This document shows positions 8,151-14,682 of a DNA stretch of 32,789 nt, piece after piece. The stretch comes from Lachnospiraceae bacterium (GTDB lineage: Bacteria > Bacillota > Clostridia > Lachnospirales > Lachnospiraceae). The DNA lies in the NCBI GenBank assembly GCA_029068555.1, contig JAIECJ010000164.1:1-32789 (forward strand). The letters run 5' to 3'. Every line of letters starts with the position of its first letter. Within the stretch, counting starts at the first letter, position 1. Made by a program: the position numbers and the translations under genes. Under the pieces are notes generated by a model. That model was not told where the DNA came from, did not search any database, and worked only from the letters and a program-made list of their open reading frames with translations.

Positions 8151-8393
8151 ATGCGCAGGATGGATTTTAAGATGGAGCGTCCAGGACAGGTGAAGGAGGG
8201 AGATACCGTCACCATTACAGAGGGTGTTCTGCCAAGCAACTATTATTATACGATTAATCCGGCGGTTGCCATGTCAGGAAATATTCCATTTCGGGACAGG
8301 CTGAAATCAAAAGAAGGCATGGTGATTTCTGTAGCGGAGAACACAAGAGGCTATTATGTCACAGTTGAGTTTGACGAGCCGGATGTAGTGTGA
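8151..8393 (+). CDS. Small conserved hypothetical protein, 80 residues
   Basis: The function is unknown. The protein is soluble, has no signal peptide, and shows alternating hydrophobic positions (VKEGDTVTITEGVLPSNYYY, then MVISVAENTRGYYVTVEFDE) suggestive of a small beta-barrel fold. It resembles short conserved proteins I recall from Lachnospiraceae genomes, without a name. The site AGGGAGG at 8134-8140 lies 10 bases before the start, and an alternative ATG at 8160 is too far. Its leader has been replaced or extended by the repeat element ending at 8123. Confidence 0.75.
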   Translation: MRRMDFKMERPGQVKEGDTVTITEGVLPSNYYYTINPAVAMSGNIPFRDRLKSKEGMVISVAENTRGYYVTVEFDEPDVV

Positions 8394-8592
8394 AATGAAA
8401 AATTTCACCATTTTGGATGGAGAGCCCGCTAATGCGGGCGAATGGGAGTTTGCTGTTGCATGGAGGTTTGCGTGTAAAAACATTAAGAAACGCCGCATGG
8501 GCGTTACGAAATGTTTGAAAAACTGCCTGAAATGCGGCATTTTTCATACGGATTTGAGATTCTGTGAAGCAAAATCATGGAGGTTCGTGTGA
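8390..8592 (+). ncRNA. Series of four hairpins, possible structured RNA
   Basis: Four independent stem-loops follow the 80-residue gene. They are GTGAAAT/ATTTCAC (8390-8408), GCCCGC-TAAT-GCGGGC (8424-8439), AACGCC-GCATG-GGCGTT (8489-8505), and an 11-bp stem with one bulged C between 8516 and 8546 that ends in TTTTTCA. The last may act as a weak terminator. A short open frame (8395-8592, 65 codons) covers the same region, but it starts inside the first hairpin, has no ribosome binding site and seems non-coding. Two similar GGAGGTT(T) segments (8462 and 8579) hint at internal repetition. It could be a regulatory RNA, a nest of degraded repeats, or just the mRNA tail. Confidence 0.35.
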
Positions 8593-8631
8593 GAAGAAAA
8601 TAGTAAGTGGAAAATAAGGAGGAAGCATGAT

Positions 8632-9009
8632 ATGAGAAAAATAAGTACAGATAGGGCGCCGGCAGCAATTGGACCGTATTCACAGGCTGTCATCGCAGGG
8701 GATTTTTTGTATGCGTCAGGTCAGATACCCATCAATCCGGCGACAGGCAATGTGGAGGCGGAGGGAATTACCGCACAGGCTGAACAGGCGATGGCTAATG
8801 TCGGGGAAATATTAAAGGAAGCAGGTGTGACATACGATAATGTAGTAAAAACGACATGTTTTCTGGCAGATATTGCAGATTTTGGCGCTTTTAATGAGGT
8901 TTATGCGAAGTATTTTACACAGAATCCCGCAAGAAGCTGTGTGGCTGTAAAAGATTTACCCAAAGCAGTACTCTGTGAGGTCGAGGTTATCGCATACCTT
9001 GGCAAATAG
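8632..9009 (+). CDS. ridA: RidA family enamine/imine deaminase
   Basis: Predicted cytosolic trimeric enzyme that hydrolyses reactive enamines and imines, such as 2-aminoacrylate formed by PLP enzymes, to keto acids plus ammonia. At 125 residues it has the standard length and recognisable family segments: GPYSQAV (14-20), YASGQIPINPATG (27-39) and the C-terminal NPARSCVAVKDLPK with Arg101, plus Glu116 in LCEVEVIAY. Arg101 and Glu116 correspond to the ligand-binding Arg105 and Glu120 of E. coli RidA. The site AAGGAGGAAG at 8617-8626 supports the start. The next gene follows closely, so both are probably cotranscribed. Confidence 0.93.
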   Translation: MRKISTDRAPAAIGPYSQAVIAGDFLYASGQIPINPATGNVEAEGITAQAEQAMANVGEILKEAGVTYDNVVKTTCFLADIADFGAFNEVYAKYFTQNPARSCVAVKDLPKAVLCEVEVIAYLGK

Positions 9010-9032
9010 GTGATGGCTGGGAGTTGGTAAAT

Positions 9033-9533
9033 TTGAAGGTAAAAAATGTTGTTTTAATCGGTATGCCGGGAGCCGGAAAAAGTACCATTGGTGTTGTATT
9101 GGCAAAAAATCTGGGCATTTCGTTTATGGATTCTGACCTTGTGATACAGGAACAGGAGGGCAGAAAGCTTCATGAGCTGATAGAGGAATATGGAATGGAA
9201 GGGTTTCTCGAAATTGAGGGACGTGTCAATGCTTCCCTTAAGCCCAAGACTGCTGTTATTGCCACTGGAGGCAGCGCCGTGTATTGTGAGCGGTCCATGG
9301 AGCATTTGAACAGTATTGCAACCATATGCTACCTAAGGCTTTCCTATGAGAGTATCAGAGAAAGACTTGGAGATTTGGCAGAGCGCGGCGTTGTTCTGCG
9401 GGAAGGGGAGACGCTGCGGGAACTGTATGATGAGCGTGTTCCTTTGTATGAAAAATATGCAAATCTCACAGTAGATTGTGAAAATAAAAATATTCGTGAG
9501 ATTGTTACGGAAATAGCAAAGAGGTTGAAATAA
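9033..9533 (+). CDS. aroK: Shikimate kinase-like protein with altered substrate motifs
   Basis: P-loop kinase of the shikimate kinase fold, which phosphorylates shikimate in chorismate synthesis. The TTG at 9033 is preferred over TTG at 9024 because GGGAG (9019-9023) is nine bases upstream of the former and touches the latter. Walker A GMPGAGKST is at residues 10-18, Asp33 and Asp35 form the DxD motif, and the lid/C-terminal RVPLYEKYA segment is present. Two hallmarks differ: the expected shikimate-binding Arg of the FR..E segment is Leu (GFLEIE), and the GGG motif reads GGS. It may be a diverged shikimate kinase or a kinase for another small molecule. It follows ridA by 23 nt. Confidence 0.75.
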   Translation: MKVKNVVLIGMPGAGKSTIGVVLAKNLGISFMDSDLVIQEQEGRKLHELIEEYGMEGFLEIEGRVNASLKPKTAVIATGGSAVYCERSMEHLNSIATICYLRLSYESIRERLGDLAERGVVLREGETLRELYDERVPLYEKYANLTVDCENKNIREIVTEIAKRLK

Positions 9534-9567
9534 TATCATAGAAAAATGTATAAGTGCACAAAAAAGC

Positions 9568-9606
9568 CACATACTAATCCTAAAAAAGGAAAGGTATGTG
9601 TTTTTT
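9568..9606 (+). terminator. Terminator-like hairpin overlapping the spoVAE ribosome binding site
   Basis: The outer stem CACATAC (9568-9574) pairs with GTATGTG (9594-9600). An inner stem TCCT (9578-9581) pairs with AGGA (9587-9590). Six T (9601-9606) follow and an A-run precedes, so it could terminate in both directions. The AGGA that forms the inner stem is the only plausible ribosome binding site for the spoVAE start at 9609, so the hairpin may also gate its translation. Confidence 0.75.
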
Positions 9607-9608
9607 GT

Positions 9609-9971
9609 ATGATGGATTATATCAATGCATTTTGGGTTGGAGGCGCAATATGTGCCCTCGCACAGATATTTTTGGATCGCACGAAGATGCTTCCAGGCCG
9701 CGTGATGGTACTTCTGGTCTGCACTGGGGCAGTAATTAGCTTTTTTGGCTGGTATGAATCCTTCGCAGAGTATGCCGGGGCAGGCGCCAGTGTACCGCTT
9801 CTGGGGTATGGTAATATTCTGATGAAAGGCGTGAAAGAGGCTATCGACAAGGATGGTTTTATCGGGCTTTTTAAGGGTGGATTTACGAATGGGGCGATAG
9901 GGTGCAGCGCAGCGCTGATATTTGGTTATCTGGCGAGCCTTGTGTTTAATTCAAAGGTGACAAAGGCATAG
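9609..9971 (+). CDS. spoVAE: Stage V sporulation protein AE
   Basis: Small membrane component of the SpoVA dipicolinate channel in the forespore membrane. The sequence from MMDYINAFWVGGAICALAQI onward matches the SpoVAEb form: a first membrane helix, then the LDRTKMLPGRVMVLLV segment, AGAGASVPLLGYG (about residues 54-66), the KDGFIGLFKGGFTN turn and a last helix ending LASLVFNSK. Starting at 9609 (or the adjacent ATG at 9612) gives 120 residues, the family length. The longer open frame from 9546 would begin in the hairpin and add 21 non-conserved residues. The gene lies 2.6 kb from spoVAD rather than next to it. It converges with the minus-strand gene ending at 9977. Confidence 0.9.
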   Translation: MMDYINAFWVGGAICALAQIFLDRTKMLPGRVMVLLVCTGAVISFFGWYESFAEYAGAGASVPLLGYGNILMKGVKEAIDKDGFIGLFKGGFTNGAIGCSAALIFGYLASLVFNSKVTKA

Positions 9972-9976
9972 AGAAA

Positions 9977-10489
9977 TCAGTTGGATTCTTCAAAGTCCAG
10001 TCCAAAGCTGGAGAGGAACTGACGGATGTAACCGTCCCAAATTTTATCGACACTTTTGTCCATGATAAATGTTGTAAATGCAGTACCCGTTATGCAGGTT
10101 ACTTTACCGTTGTCATAGCGGATATTGAGGACGAGGGATCGTATCAGATTGGCTGCAACCTGACATTCGGGATTTGCAGCTATTTTTTCTATCAGTTCAG
10201 GGGCGGCATGAAACACAACTTTAAAGGAAACAGGGGTTTTTCTGCCCTTTATCAGCTGAAAACATACTGGGCGGATGTCATTCCAGTATGAAAAGAGGGT
10301 GGATTTTTTGTGCAGTTCCAGGTCTTCTAGTTCCTCGCTGGTATAAAAATCCTTTACAAGATGACCGTCAATGTGAAACGTATTATAGGTGGTAATTACA
10401 GCTTCCGCCACCAGAAATGAATCAAACTGTTCGGTTACCAACAGAGAATTCATAAAGTTTTTTGTAACCTTTATATCCAATGCCGTCAT
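9977..10489 (-). CDS. DUF5721-like conserved hypothetical protein
   Basis: A protein of 170 residues of unknown function, without signal peptide or membrane segments. From memory it resembles proteins called DUF5721 in Lachnospiraceae; this was not searched. Characteristic stretches are LVAEAVITTYNTFHIDGHL near the start, WNDIRPVCFQLIKGRKTPVS in the middle, and KSVDKIWDGYIRQFL near the end. The start at 10489 is preferred over 10501 because the minus strand reads GGAGG five bases before it, and the GGAGG spans the upstream candidate. It is a single-gene unit convergent with spoVAE, whose stop is five bases away. Confidence 0.8.
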   Translation of the reverse strand: MTALDIKVTKNFMNSLLVTEQFDSFLVAEAVITTYNTFHIDGHLVKDFYTSEELEDLELHKKSTLFSYWNDIRPVCFQLIKGRKTPVSFKVVFHAAPELIEKIAANPECQVAANLIRSLVLNIRYDNGKVTCITGTAFTTFIMDKSVDKIWDGYIRQFLSSFGLDFEESN

Positions 10490-10548
10490 ATAATCCTCCA
10501 TTTTGTCAAATTTCGTAAATTAGTGTGCTGGTACAAATTTAAGTATAC

Positions 10549-10755
10549 TAGAGCGTGTTTGAAAAATCATTCCTGCCATCTGCATAACGACGCGCATGCG
10601 TCGTATTCACCACTTTGCGTGATATTTGCGCCAAATTCAGTCAACATAAGGCATTGCCCTTTATGCCTTTGACCCCTATGCCTCCTTCATTTGGCACAAA
10701 TCTCCCACAAACTGTGACGCACATCTGGCAGAAAGCATTTTTGAAACACGCTCTA
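10549..10755 (+). mobile_element. MITE-like repeat, copy 2 (207 bp)
   Basis: A full-length member of the family at 7918 and 32097. The left end TAGAGCGTGTTTGAAAAAT and right end TTTTTGAAACACGCTCTA are inverted, with TA at both outer edges. Inside, the ACGACGC/GCGTCGT stem is intact around a GCAT loop. It lies in the gap between the divergent DUF5721-like and degV genes, so neither coding region is broken. A short open frame (10615-10800) across it is fortuitous. Confidence 0.9.
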
Positions 10756-10851
10756 GTGAACAGTAACAGTATAATCGTATTTCAAGAAAACTTCAAGTAA
10801 AAGTCCTTTTCAAAATGAGGATTATGTGATAATATGATACATAGTTATTGA

Positions 10852-10868
10852 AACTATATAATATAGTT
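10852..10868 (+). promoter_or_regulatory. Palindrome over the presumed degV -10 element
   Basis: AACTATAT and ATATAGTT form a perfect 8-bp inverted repeat separated by one A. The sequence TATAAT at 10857-10862 falls in its centre and could be the -10 of degV, though no convincing -35 is visible. Such overlap is typical of repressor sites, but AT-rich palindromes also arise by chance. Confidence 0.35.
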
Positions 10869-10894
10869 ATGAAATTGTGGAAAGGTAGATACGG

Positions 10895-11734
10895 ATGAGG
10901 TACAAAATAGTAGTTGACAGTTGCTGTGAGCTTCCGCAGGACTTGAAGCAGGATGATAGATTTGAGATTGTGCCGCTTACACTGATGGTAGGCGATAAGT
11001 ATGAGAAGGAAGACAATGAGGATTTTAACCAGAGAGAGTTTCTTGACGCTGTGGCATCATGTCCAGAGTGTCCTAAATCAGCGTGTCCTTCACCGGAACG
11101 GTATATGGAGGCATACCGTACAGAAGCAGAGCATGTATATGCCGTCACACTGTCATCGAAGCTGAGCGGAAGCTATAACAGTGCACTGCTCGGAAAAAAT
11201 CTATACCATGAAAAGTATGGCGACAAGGATATTCTGGTGGTTGATTCAAAATCAGCATCCTGCGGAGAGACGCAGATAGCGTATAAAATTGTGGAACTTG
11301 AGGAGCGGGGATTGTCATTTGATGAAATAACAGCGCGAATCGGGCAGTTTGTCAAGGGAATGAATACTTACTTTGTCCTTGAAAATCTTGACACACTCAG
11401 AAAAAATGGAAGACTTTCCGGGGTGAAGGCGCTTGTGGCATCCACGCTTAACATTAAGCCTGTGATGGGTGCTGATGATGGCAGCATTATCCAGCTTGGG
11501 CAGGGTATCGGCATGAAAAAGGCACTGGGAAAGATGGCTGATACGGCGATAGAGCAGGCAGCAGATCCGGGAAAAAAGCGGTTGATGATTACGCACTGCA
11601 ATAATTTAAAAGCTGCAGAGTGTGTACGCAGGCATATTGAGGAGAAGCTGGAGTTTATGGAAACGCTTATTCTGGACGCAGCGGGTGTAAGCAGCATGTA
11701 TGCAAATGAGGGCGGTGTGATTCTGACAATATAG
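10895..11734 (+). CDS. DegV family fatty-acid-binding protein
   Basis: Members bind a fatty acid in the cytosol; several serve as FakB, delivering host or exogenous fatty acids to the kinase FakA. The protein has 279 residues, the standard length. It shows the N-terminal IVVDSCCELP (5-14), the SACPSPERYMEAY segment (about 62-74) where the TS.PS motif of the family is replaced by SACPS, ITLSSKLSGSYNSA-type motif (here VTLSSKLSGSYNSA) and DSKSASCG in the middle, and LENLDTLRKNGRLSG near residue 170. No fakA is in the window. A bidirectional terminator follows. Confidence 0.9.
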   Translation: MRYKIVVDSCCELPQDLKQDDRFEIVPLTLMVGDKYEKEDNEDFNQREFLDAVASCPECPKSACPSPERYMEAYRTEAEHVYAVTLSSKLSGSYNSALLGKNLYHEKYGDKDILVVDSKSASCGETQIAYKIVELEERGLSFDEITARIGQFVKGMNTYFVLENLDTLRKNGRLSGVKALVASTLNIKPVMGADDGSIIQLGQGIGMKKALGKMADTAIEQAADPGKKRLMITHCNNLKAAECVRRHIEEKLEFMETLILDAAGVSSMYANEGGVILTI

Positions 11735-11750
11735 TCAGCTGTAAAGAGAA

Positions 11751-11777
11751 ATGGATGAACTAATTTTGTTCATCCAT
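11751..11777. terminator. Bidirectional terminator between degV and the response regulator
   Basis: A 10-bp perfect stem, ATGGATGAAC (11751-11760) and GTTCATCCAT (11768-11777), lies between convergent genes. The plus-strand flank continues as AT-CCTCTTTT, and the minus strand also ends in pyrimidine-rich sequence. The left arm starts 17 nt after the degV stop, while the right arm lies in the last codons of the minus-strand regulator. Confidence 0.7.
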
Positions 11778-12473
11778 ATCCTCTTTTAAATATTTATAGC
11801 TGCGGTACCGCAGAAAAGATATCTTTATCTGTGCATAATCCTGCATGACTATGGCAGTGGGCATAACGGCGGAGACATATTTAAAGTTCACGATACTTTT
11901 TTTGTTCACTTGCTCAAATTCCTCAAAAGGTTCCAGAATTTTGCCAAGCTCGCTGATATTTTCGTCTACGTCAAAGACCTCGCCCTCTGTTGTGTGGAGA
12001 CTGCATCGGTTCTCATCTTCAAGAATATACATCACGGAATTTTTGGGAACGTTTTTGTCAATCGCGTTTCGATGCACTTTAATGGAAATGACATGTCCTG
12101 TTACGTTGGCGTCACCGAGCGCAAGAAACCTGGGCAGTGGATCCGGAATGTATGGTTTTTTTGCATGTACAACGTATTTCGGGAGATTGGGAATTGCTGT
12201 GTAGTCAAACTGGGATGAATATAATATCAGGGGGGCGTTGTAACCCATCGCGTCAAGATGTTCAAGAATATATTCCACGATTCCCGGTTCTGATGTCATG
12301 TCCATAAATATGAGATTGTACTTTAAAGGATTGGCGAGAAAATGTGTTTTTTCGCCATAGGAATCCACATAGAGGATATTCGGCGTACCTGCACGCTTGT
12401 CGGATTCTCTTGAAAGCAGCCGTTCCAGATGCTTCCGGTCAGCTACATTGTCGTCACATATTGCTATATGCAT
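11760..12473 (-). CDS. LytTR-type response regulator (orphan)
   Basis: Predicted cytoplasmic transcription regulator, 237 residues. The receiver domain shows the acidic pair Asp7-Asp8 (ICDDN), phospho-acceptor Asp58 (LIFMDMT) and Lys105/Lys106 followed by Pro (AKKPY). The C-terminal half, about residues 125-235, looks like a LytTR DNA-binding domain, with ISIKVHRNAIDKNVPKNSVM and the typical FEQVNKKSIVNFKYVSAV strand-helix segment. Regulators of this AgrA/LytR type bind DNA through beta-strand loops. No histidine kinase gene lies nearby, so the partner is encoded elsewhere. It appears to be a monocistronic unit. Confidence 0.85.
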   Translation of the reverse strand: MHIAICDDNVADRKHLERLLSRESDKRAGTPNILYVDSYGEKTHFLANPLKYNLIFMDMTSEPGIVEYILEHLDAMGYNAPLILYSSQFDYTAIPNLPKYVVHAKKPYIPDPLPRFLALGDANVTGHVISIKVHRNAIDKNVPKNSVMYILEDENRCSLHTTEGEVFDVDENISELGKILEPFEEFEQVNKKSIVNFKYVSAVMPTAIVMQDYAQIKISFLRYRSYKYLKEDMDEQN

Positions 12474-12593
12474 AGTCTGTCTGCACCTCTTTCCGTTTCA
12501 TATACTTTGTATACAAAAATTGCATTTCATAATAAGATGTTATACATATTGCCATTTTATCATAAAATTTTCTGGTTGAACAGAAAAAAATAA

Positions 12594-12632
12594 AAATCCC
12601 CACTACATAATGGAAATTTGTAGTGGGGATTT
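12594..12632 (-). terminator. Terminator of the argG-DUF1294 transcript
   Basis: A 13-bp perfect inverted repeat, AAATCCCCACTAC (12594-12606) and GTAGTGGGGATTT (12620-12632), is followed on the minus strand by a long T-rich run (T's opposite 12583-12596). The stop codon of the DUF1294 gene at 12603-12605 lies in the stem. Confidence 0.88.
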
Positions 12633-12896
12633 AACAATTGCATAAACCAGTAAAATTTGCAGAATCAGTATCAGGGGCATACCGAACACAAAATACCAGT
12701 GTTTGGTTTTATGACGAAATACTCTCATGCCGATAATGGAACCGATGCTTCCGCCAATAATGGCGATGACAAAGAGGGTGGACTCTGGTATGCGCCAGAG
12801 TCTTTTGACAGCTTTTCTCTTGTCAATGCCCATCATGGTAAAACCGGTCAGGTTCATCACGGCAAGATAAAGAGTGATGGTACCATATACAGTCAT
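12603..12896 (-). CDS. DUF1294 family small membrane protein
   Basis: A protein of 97 residues with about three membrane segments and unknown function. The family pattern is visible: an N-terminal helix ending GFTMMGIDKRKAVKRLWRIP, then ESTLFVIAIIGGSIGSIIGM, then RHKTKHWYFVFGMPLILILQ. The DK.kA...WRIPE core is what identifies DUF1294. It begins 32 nt downstream of the argG stop on the same strand and ends in a strong terminator, so it is probably read from the argG promoter. No role in arginine synthesis is known. Confidence 0.85.
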   Translation of the reverse strand: MTVYGTITLYLAVMNLTGFTMMGIDKRKAVKRLWRIPESTLFVIAIIGGSIGSIIGMRVFRHKTKHWYFVFGMPLILILQILLVYAIVKSPLQISIM

Positions 12897-12928
12897 AATT
12901 TTATCCTTTTCCGTAATAAAGAGATTCC

Positions 12929-14143
12929 TTATTTTTCGTTTTCCTGCATCTTCATCGCACGTACCTTGCAGGACAGACCGAAGAGATTGATAAAGCCTTC
13001 GGCATCATGGTGGTCGTACAAGTCGCCAGTCGTGAAGGAAGCAATGCTTTCATTATATAAAGAATAAGGGCTTGTCTCGCCGGCTTTGATAATGTTGCCC
13101 TTGTAGAGCTTAAACTTCACTTCGCCGGTTACATATTCCTGTGTTTTTTCAATAAACGCCTGAATCGCCTCGCGCTTTGGTGTGAACCATTTCCCTTCAT
13201 AAACAGTGTCGGCAAGTTTGTTGCCCATTTCTTTCTTCAAGGTGTATGTATCGCGGTCAAGTATCAGTTCTTCAAGCTGCTGGTGCGCTTCCATAAGGAT
13301 AGTTCCGCCCGGTGTCTCGTAGACGCCGCGGGACTTCATACCGACAACGCGGTTTTCCACGATATCCACAATGCCGATACCATGCTTTCCGCCAAGTCTG
13401 TTCAACTCCCTGATAATGTCGGAAACTTTCATTTCCCTGCCGTTTACAGACTTTGGAATGCCTTTCTCAAAGGTCATGGTCACATACTCGCCCTCCTCGG
13501 GAGCTTTCTCAGGAGTAGTGCCGAGCACAAGCAGATGGTCGTAGTTTGGCTCATTTGCAGGATCTTCCAGCTCAAGTCCTTCATGGCTGATGTGCCAGAT
13601 ATTTCTGTCGCGGCTGTAGGAGCTGTCGGCAGAGAACGGGAGGTGGATGCCATGTGCCTTACAGTATTCAATTTCGGATTCGCGGGAATCCAAGGTCCAC
13701 TTGTCATTTCTCCACGCGGCGATAATCTTGATGTCAGGAGCCAGCGCCTTGATACCAAGCTCAAAACGAATCTGGTCATTACCTTTGCCGGTAGCTCCGT
13801 GGCAGATTGCTGTAGCGCCTTCTTTTCTGGCGATTTCCACAAGCCTCTTCGCAATGAGGGGTCTTGCCATGGAGGTTCCGAGAAGATATTTATTTTCATA
13901 GATGGCATTTGCCTGCACGCAGGGAACGATATACTCGTCGCAGAATTCGTCGATTACATTCTCGATGTAAAGCTTTTCCGCGCCGCAGGATTTTGCGCGC
14001 TCCTCGAGTCCGTCAAGCTCCTCCTCCTGACCGCAGTCAACGCAGACACAGATGACTTCATAGTCAAAGTTCTCCTTTAGCCACGGAATGATTGCAGTGG
14101 TGTCAAGACCACCGGAATAGGCAAGTACTACTTTTTCTTTCAT
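12929..14143 (-). CDS. argG: Argininosuccinate synthase
   Basis: Joins citrulline and aspartate with ATP to give argininosuccinate, the penultimate step of arginine synthesis, in the cytosol. The ATP pyrophosphatase loop AYSGGLDTT is at residues 8-16, and the family segments [30 protein letters not shown] and [26 protein letters not shown] follow (fragmented here for brevity). Length 404 is standard. The start at 14143 is chosen over a 25-residue longer one because the minus strand reads AAGGAGAATACATCATT just before it. It diverges from the GNAT-argJBD unit, sharing the regulatory region 14246-14400. argH is not nearby. Confidence 0.97.
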   Translation of the reverse strand: MKEKVVLAYSGGLDTTAIIPWLKENFDYEVICVCVDCGQEEELDGLEERAKSCGAEKLYIENVIDEFCDEYIVPCVQANAIYENKYLLGTSMARPLIAKRLVEIARKEGATAICHGATGKGNDQIRFELGIKALAPDIKIIAAWRNDKWTLDSRESEIEYCKAHGIHLPFSADSSYSRDRNIWHISHEGLELEDPANEPNYDHLLVLGTTPEKAPEEGEYVTMTFEKGIPKSVNGREMKVSDIIRELNRLGGKHGIGIVDIVENRVVGMKSRGVYETPGGTILMEAHQQLEELILDRDTYTLKKEMGNKLADTVYEGKWFTPKREAIQAFIEKTQEYVTGEVKFKLYKGNIIKAGETSPYSLYNESIASFTTGDLYDHHDAEGFINLFGLSCKVRAMKMQENEK

Positions 14144-14245
14144 AATGATGTATTCTCCTTTTTGTAAATAAAATTTGCATATAAATAGTGCATAAGGATA
14201 TGGAAACAGTTTTTGCATCGCTTCGAACTGTCACTGTATACCTGC

Positions 14246-14267
14246 TAGAGCACATTCAAACACTCTA
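14246..14267. repeat. 22-bp inverted remnant resembling MITE termini
   Basis: TAGAGCACATTCAAACACTCTA starts with the same TAGAGC as the repeat elements and ends with ATTCAAACAC-TCTA, matching their right terminus with two bases missing. It could be the leftover of a large internal deletion. It lies at the expected 5' end of the argG message. The match is short and may be coincidence. Confidence 0.3.
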
Positions 14268-14272
14268 TTGCT

Positions 14273-14301
14273 ACTATACATCATTGTTGTGTATAAATCA
14301 A
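14273..14301 (-). promoter_or_regulatory. Promoter of argG
   Basis: On the minus strand TTGATT (opposite 14296-14301), a 17-nt spacer and TATAGT (opposite 14273-14278) form a good SigA-type promoter. Transcription would start near 14266, giving a leader of about 120 nt before the argG start. Confidence 0.6.
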
Positions 14302-14400
14302 GTGTAAATTTATACATTTTGGTGTTGACAAAAATGTATAAAAGTGTAAAATATAAAAAAATAAGTGAATAATATTCGTTATTTGCTGTATAAAAATTCA
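14290..14400. promoter_or_regulatory. ARG-box-like operator cluster between divergent arginine genes
   Basis: A perfect inverted repeat TGTATAAAT-N9-ATTTATACA spans 14290-14316 and overlaps the argG -35. Related 14-mers follow: TGTAAATTTATACA (14303-14316), TGTATAAAAGTGTA (14335-14348), TGAATAATATTCGT (14366-14379) and TGTATAAAAATTCA (14387-14400). The last matches the ArgR/AhrC box pattern TGAAT-N4-ATTCA except at one base. Multiple boxes between divergent arginine genes fit repression by an ArgR protein with arginine. The assignment is by pattern and context only. Confidence 0.5.
14325..14352 (+). promoter_or_regulatory. Plus-strand promoter for the GNAT-argJBD unit
   Basis: TTGACA (14325-14330), a 16-nt spacer and TAAAAT (14347-14352) form a SigA-type promoter facing the arginine genes. 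It is embedded in the ARG-box-like cluster and would start a leader of about 320 nt. Confidence 0.6.
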
Positions 14401-14487
14401 TGAATATTGATTGTTGTATATGTTTTTTGTCATGTATTAAGGGGACGGCTGAATTAACTAAATTGCATTATGAAGGGGTTCCTGTTT

Positions 14488-14496
14488 TGCTATAAT
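14488..14496 (+). promoter_or_regulatory. Possible extended -10 promoter
   Basis: TGCTATAAT is a perfect extended -10 element, without a properly spaced -35 (TTGCAT at 14463 is 22 nt away). It could give a second, unregulated start for the downstream GNAT gene. Confidence 0.4.
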
Positions 14497-14565
14497 CGAA
14501 TTTTGAATATTTTGGTGAAAATAGTTGTATTTATTCTTATAATAAATTATTATGGTAAAGTGGTC

Positions 14566-14646
14566 ATGCGGTCTGCAGTGGAGCAGGTATTACGCTTTAA
14601 GGGCATACCGATGAAAAGAAAGGCATTGCGGACGAATATGTCTTGA
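14566..14646 (+). other. Possible 26-codon leader ORF rich in Arg and Lys
   Basis: An ATG at 14566 opens 26 codons, MRSAVEQVLRFKGIP followed by MKRKALRTNMS, with five arginine codons, ending in TGA 36 nt before the GNAT start. Its ribosome binding site is weak (GGTAAAG). An arginine-rich leader peptide upstream of arginine genes would be consistent with attenuation, but no terminator/antiterminator pair was seen. It may be chance. Confidence 0.2.
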
Positions 14647-14682
14647 GTTATGGCTTGAATATAGAGAGGATGGCATTTTGAT

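Noticed and set aside
8395-8592. 65-codon frame between the 80-residue gene and ridA
   Set aside because: It begins within a hairpin, lacks a ribosome binding site and overlaps strong secondary structure, so it is treated as possible RNA instead.
10615-10800. 61-codon frame containing repeat element copy 2
   Set aside because: The same peptide would arise from each copy of the non-coding element, and there is no ribosome binding site.
13283-14080. 265-codon plus-strand frame inside argG
   Set aside because: It is antisense to a full-length, clearly conserved argG.
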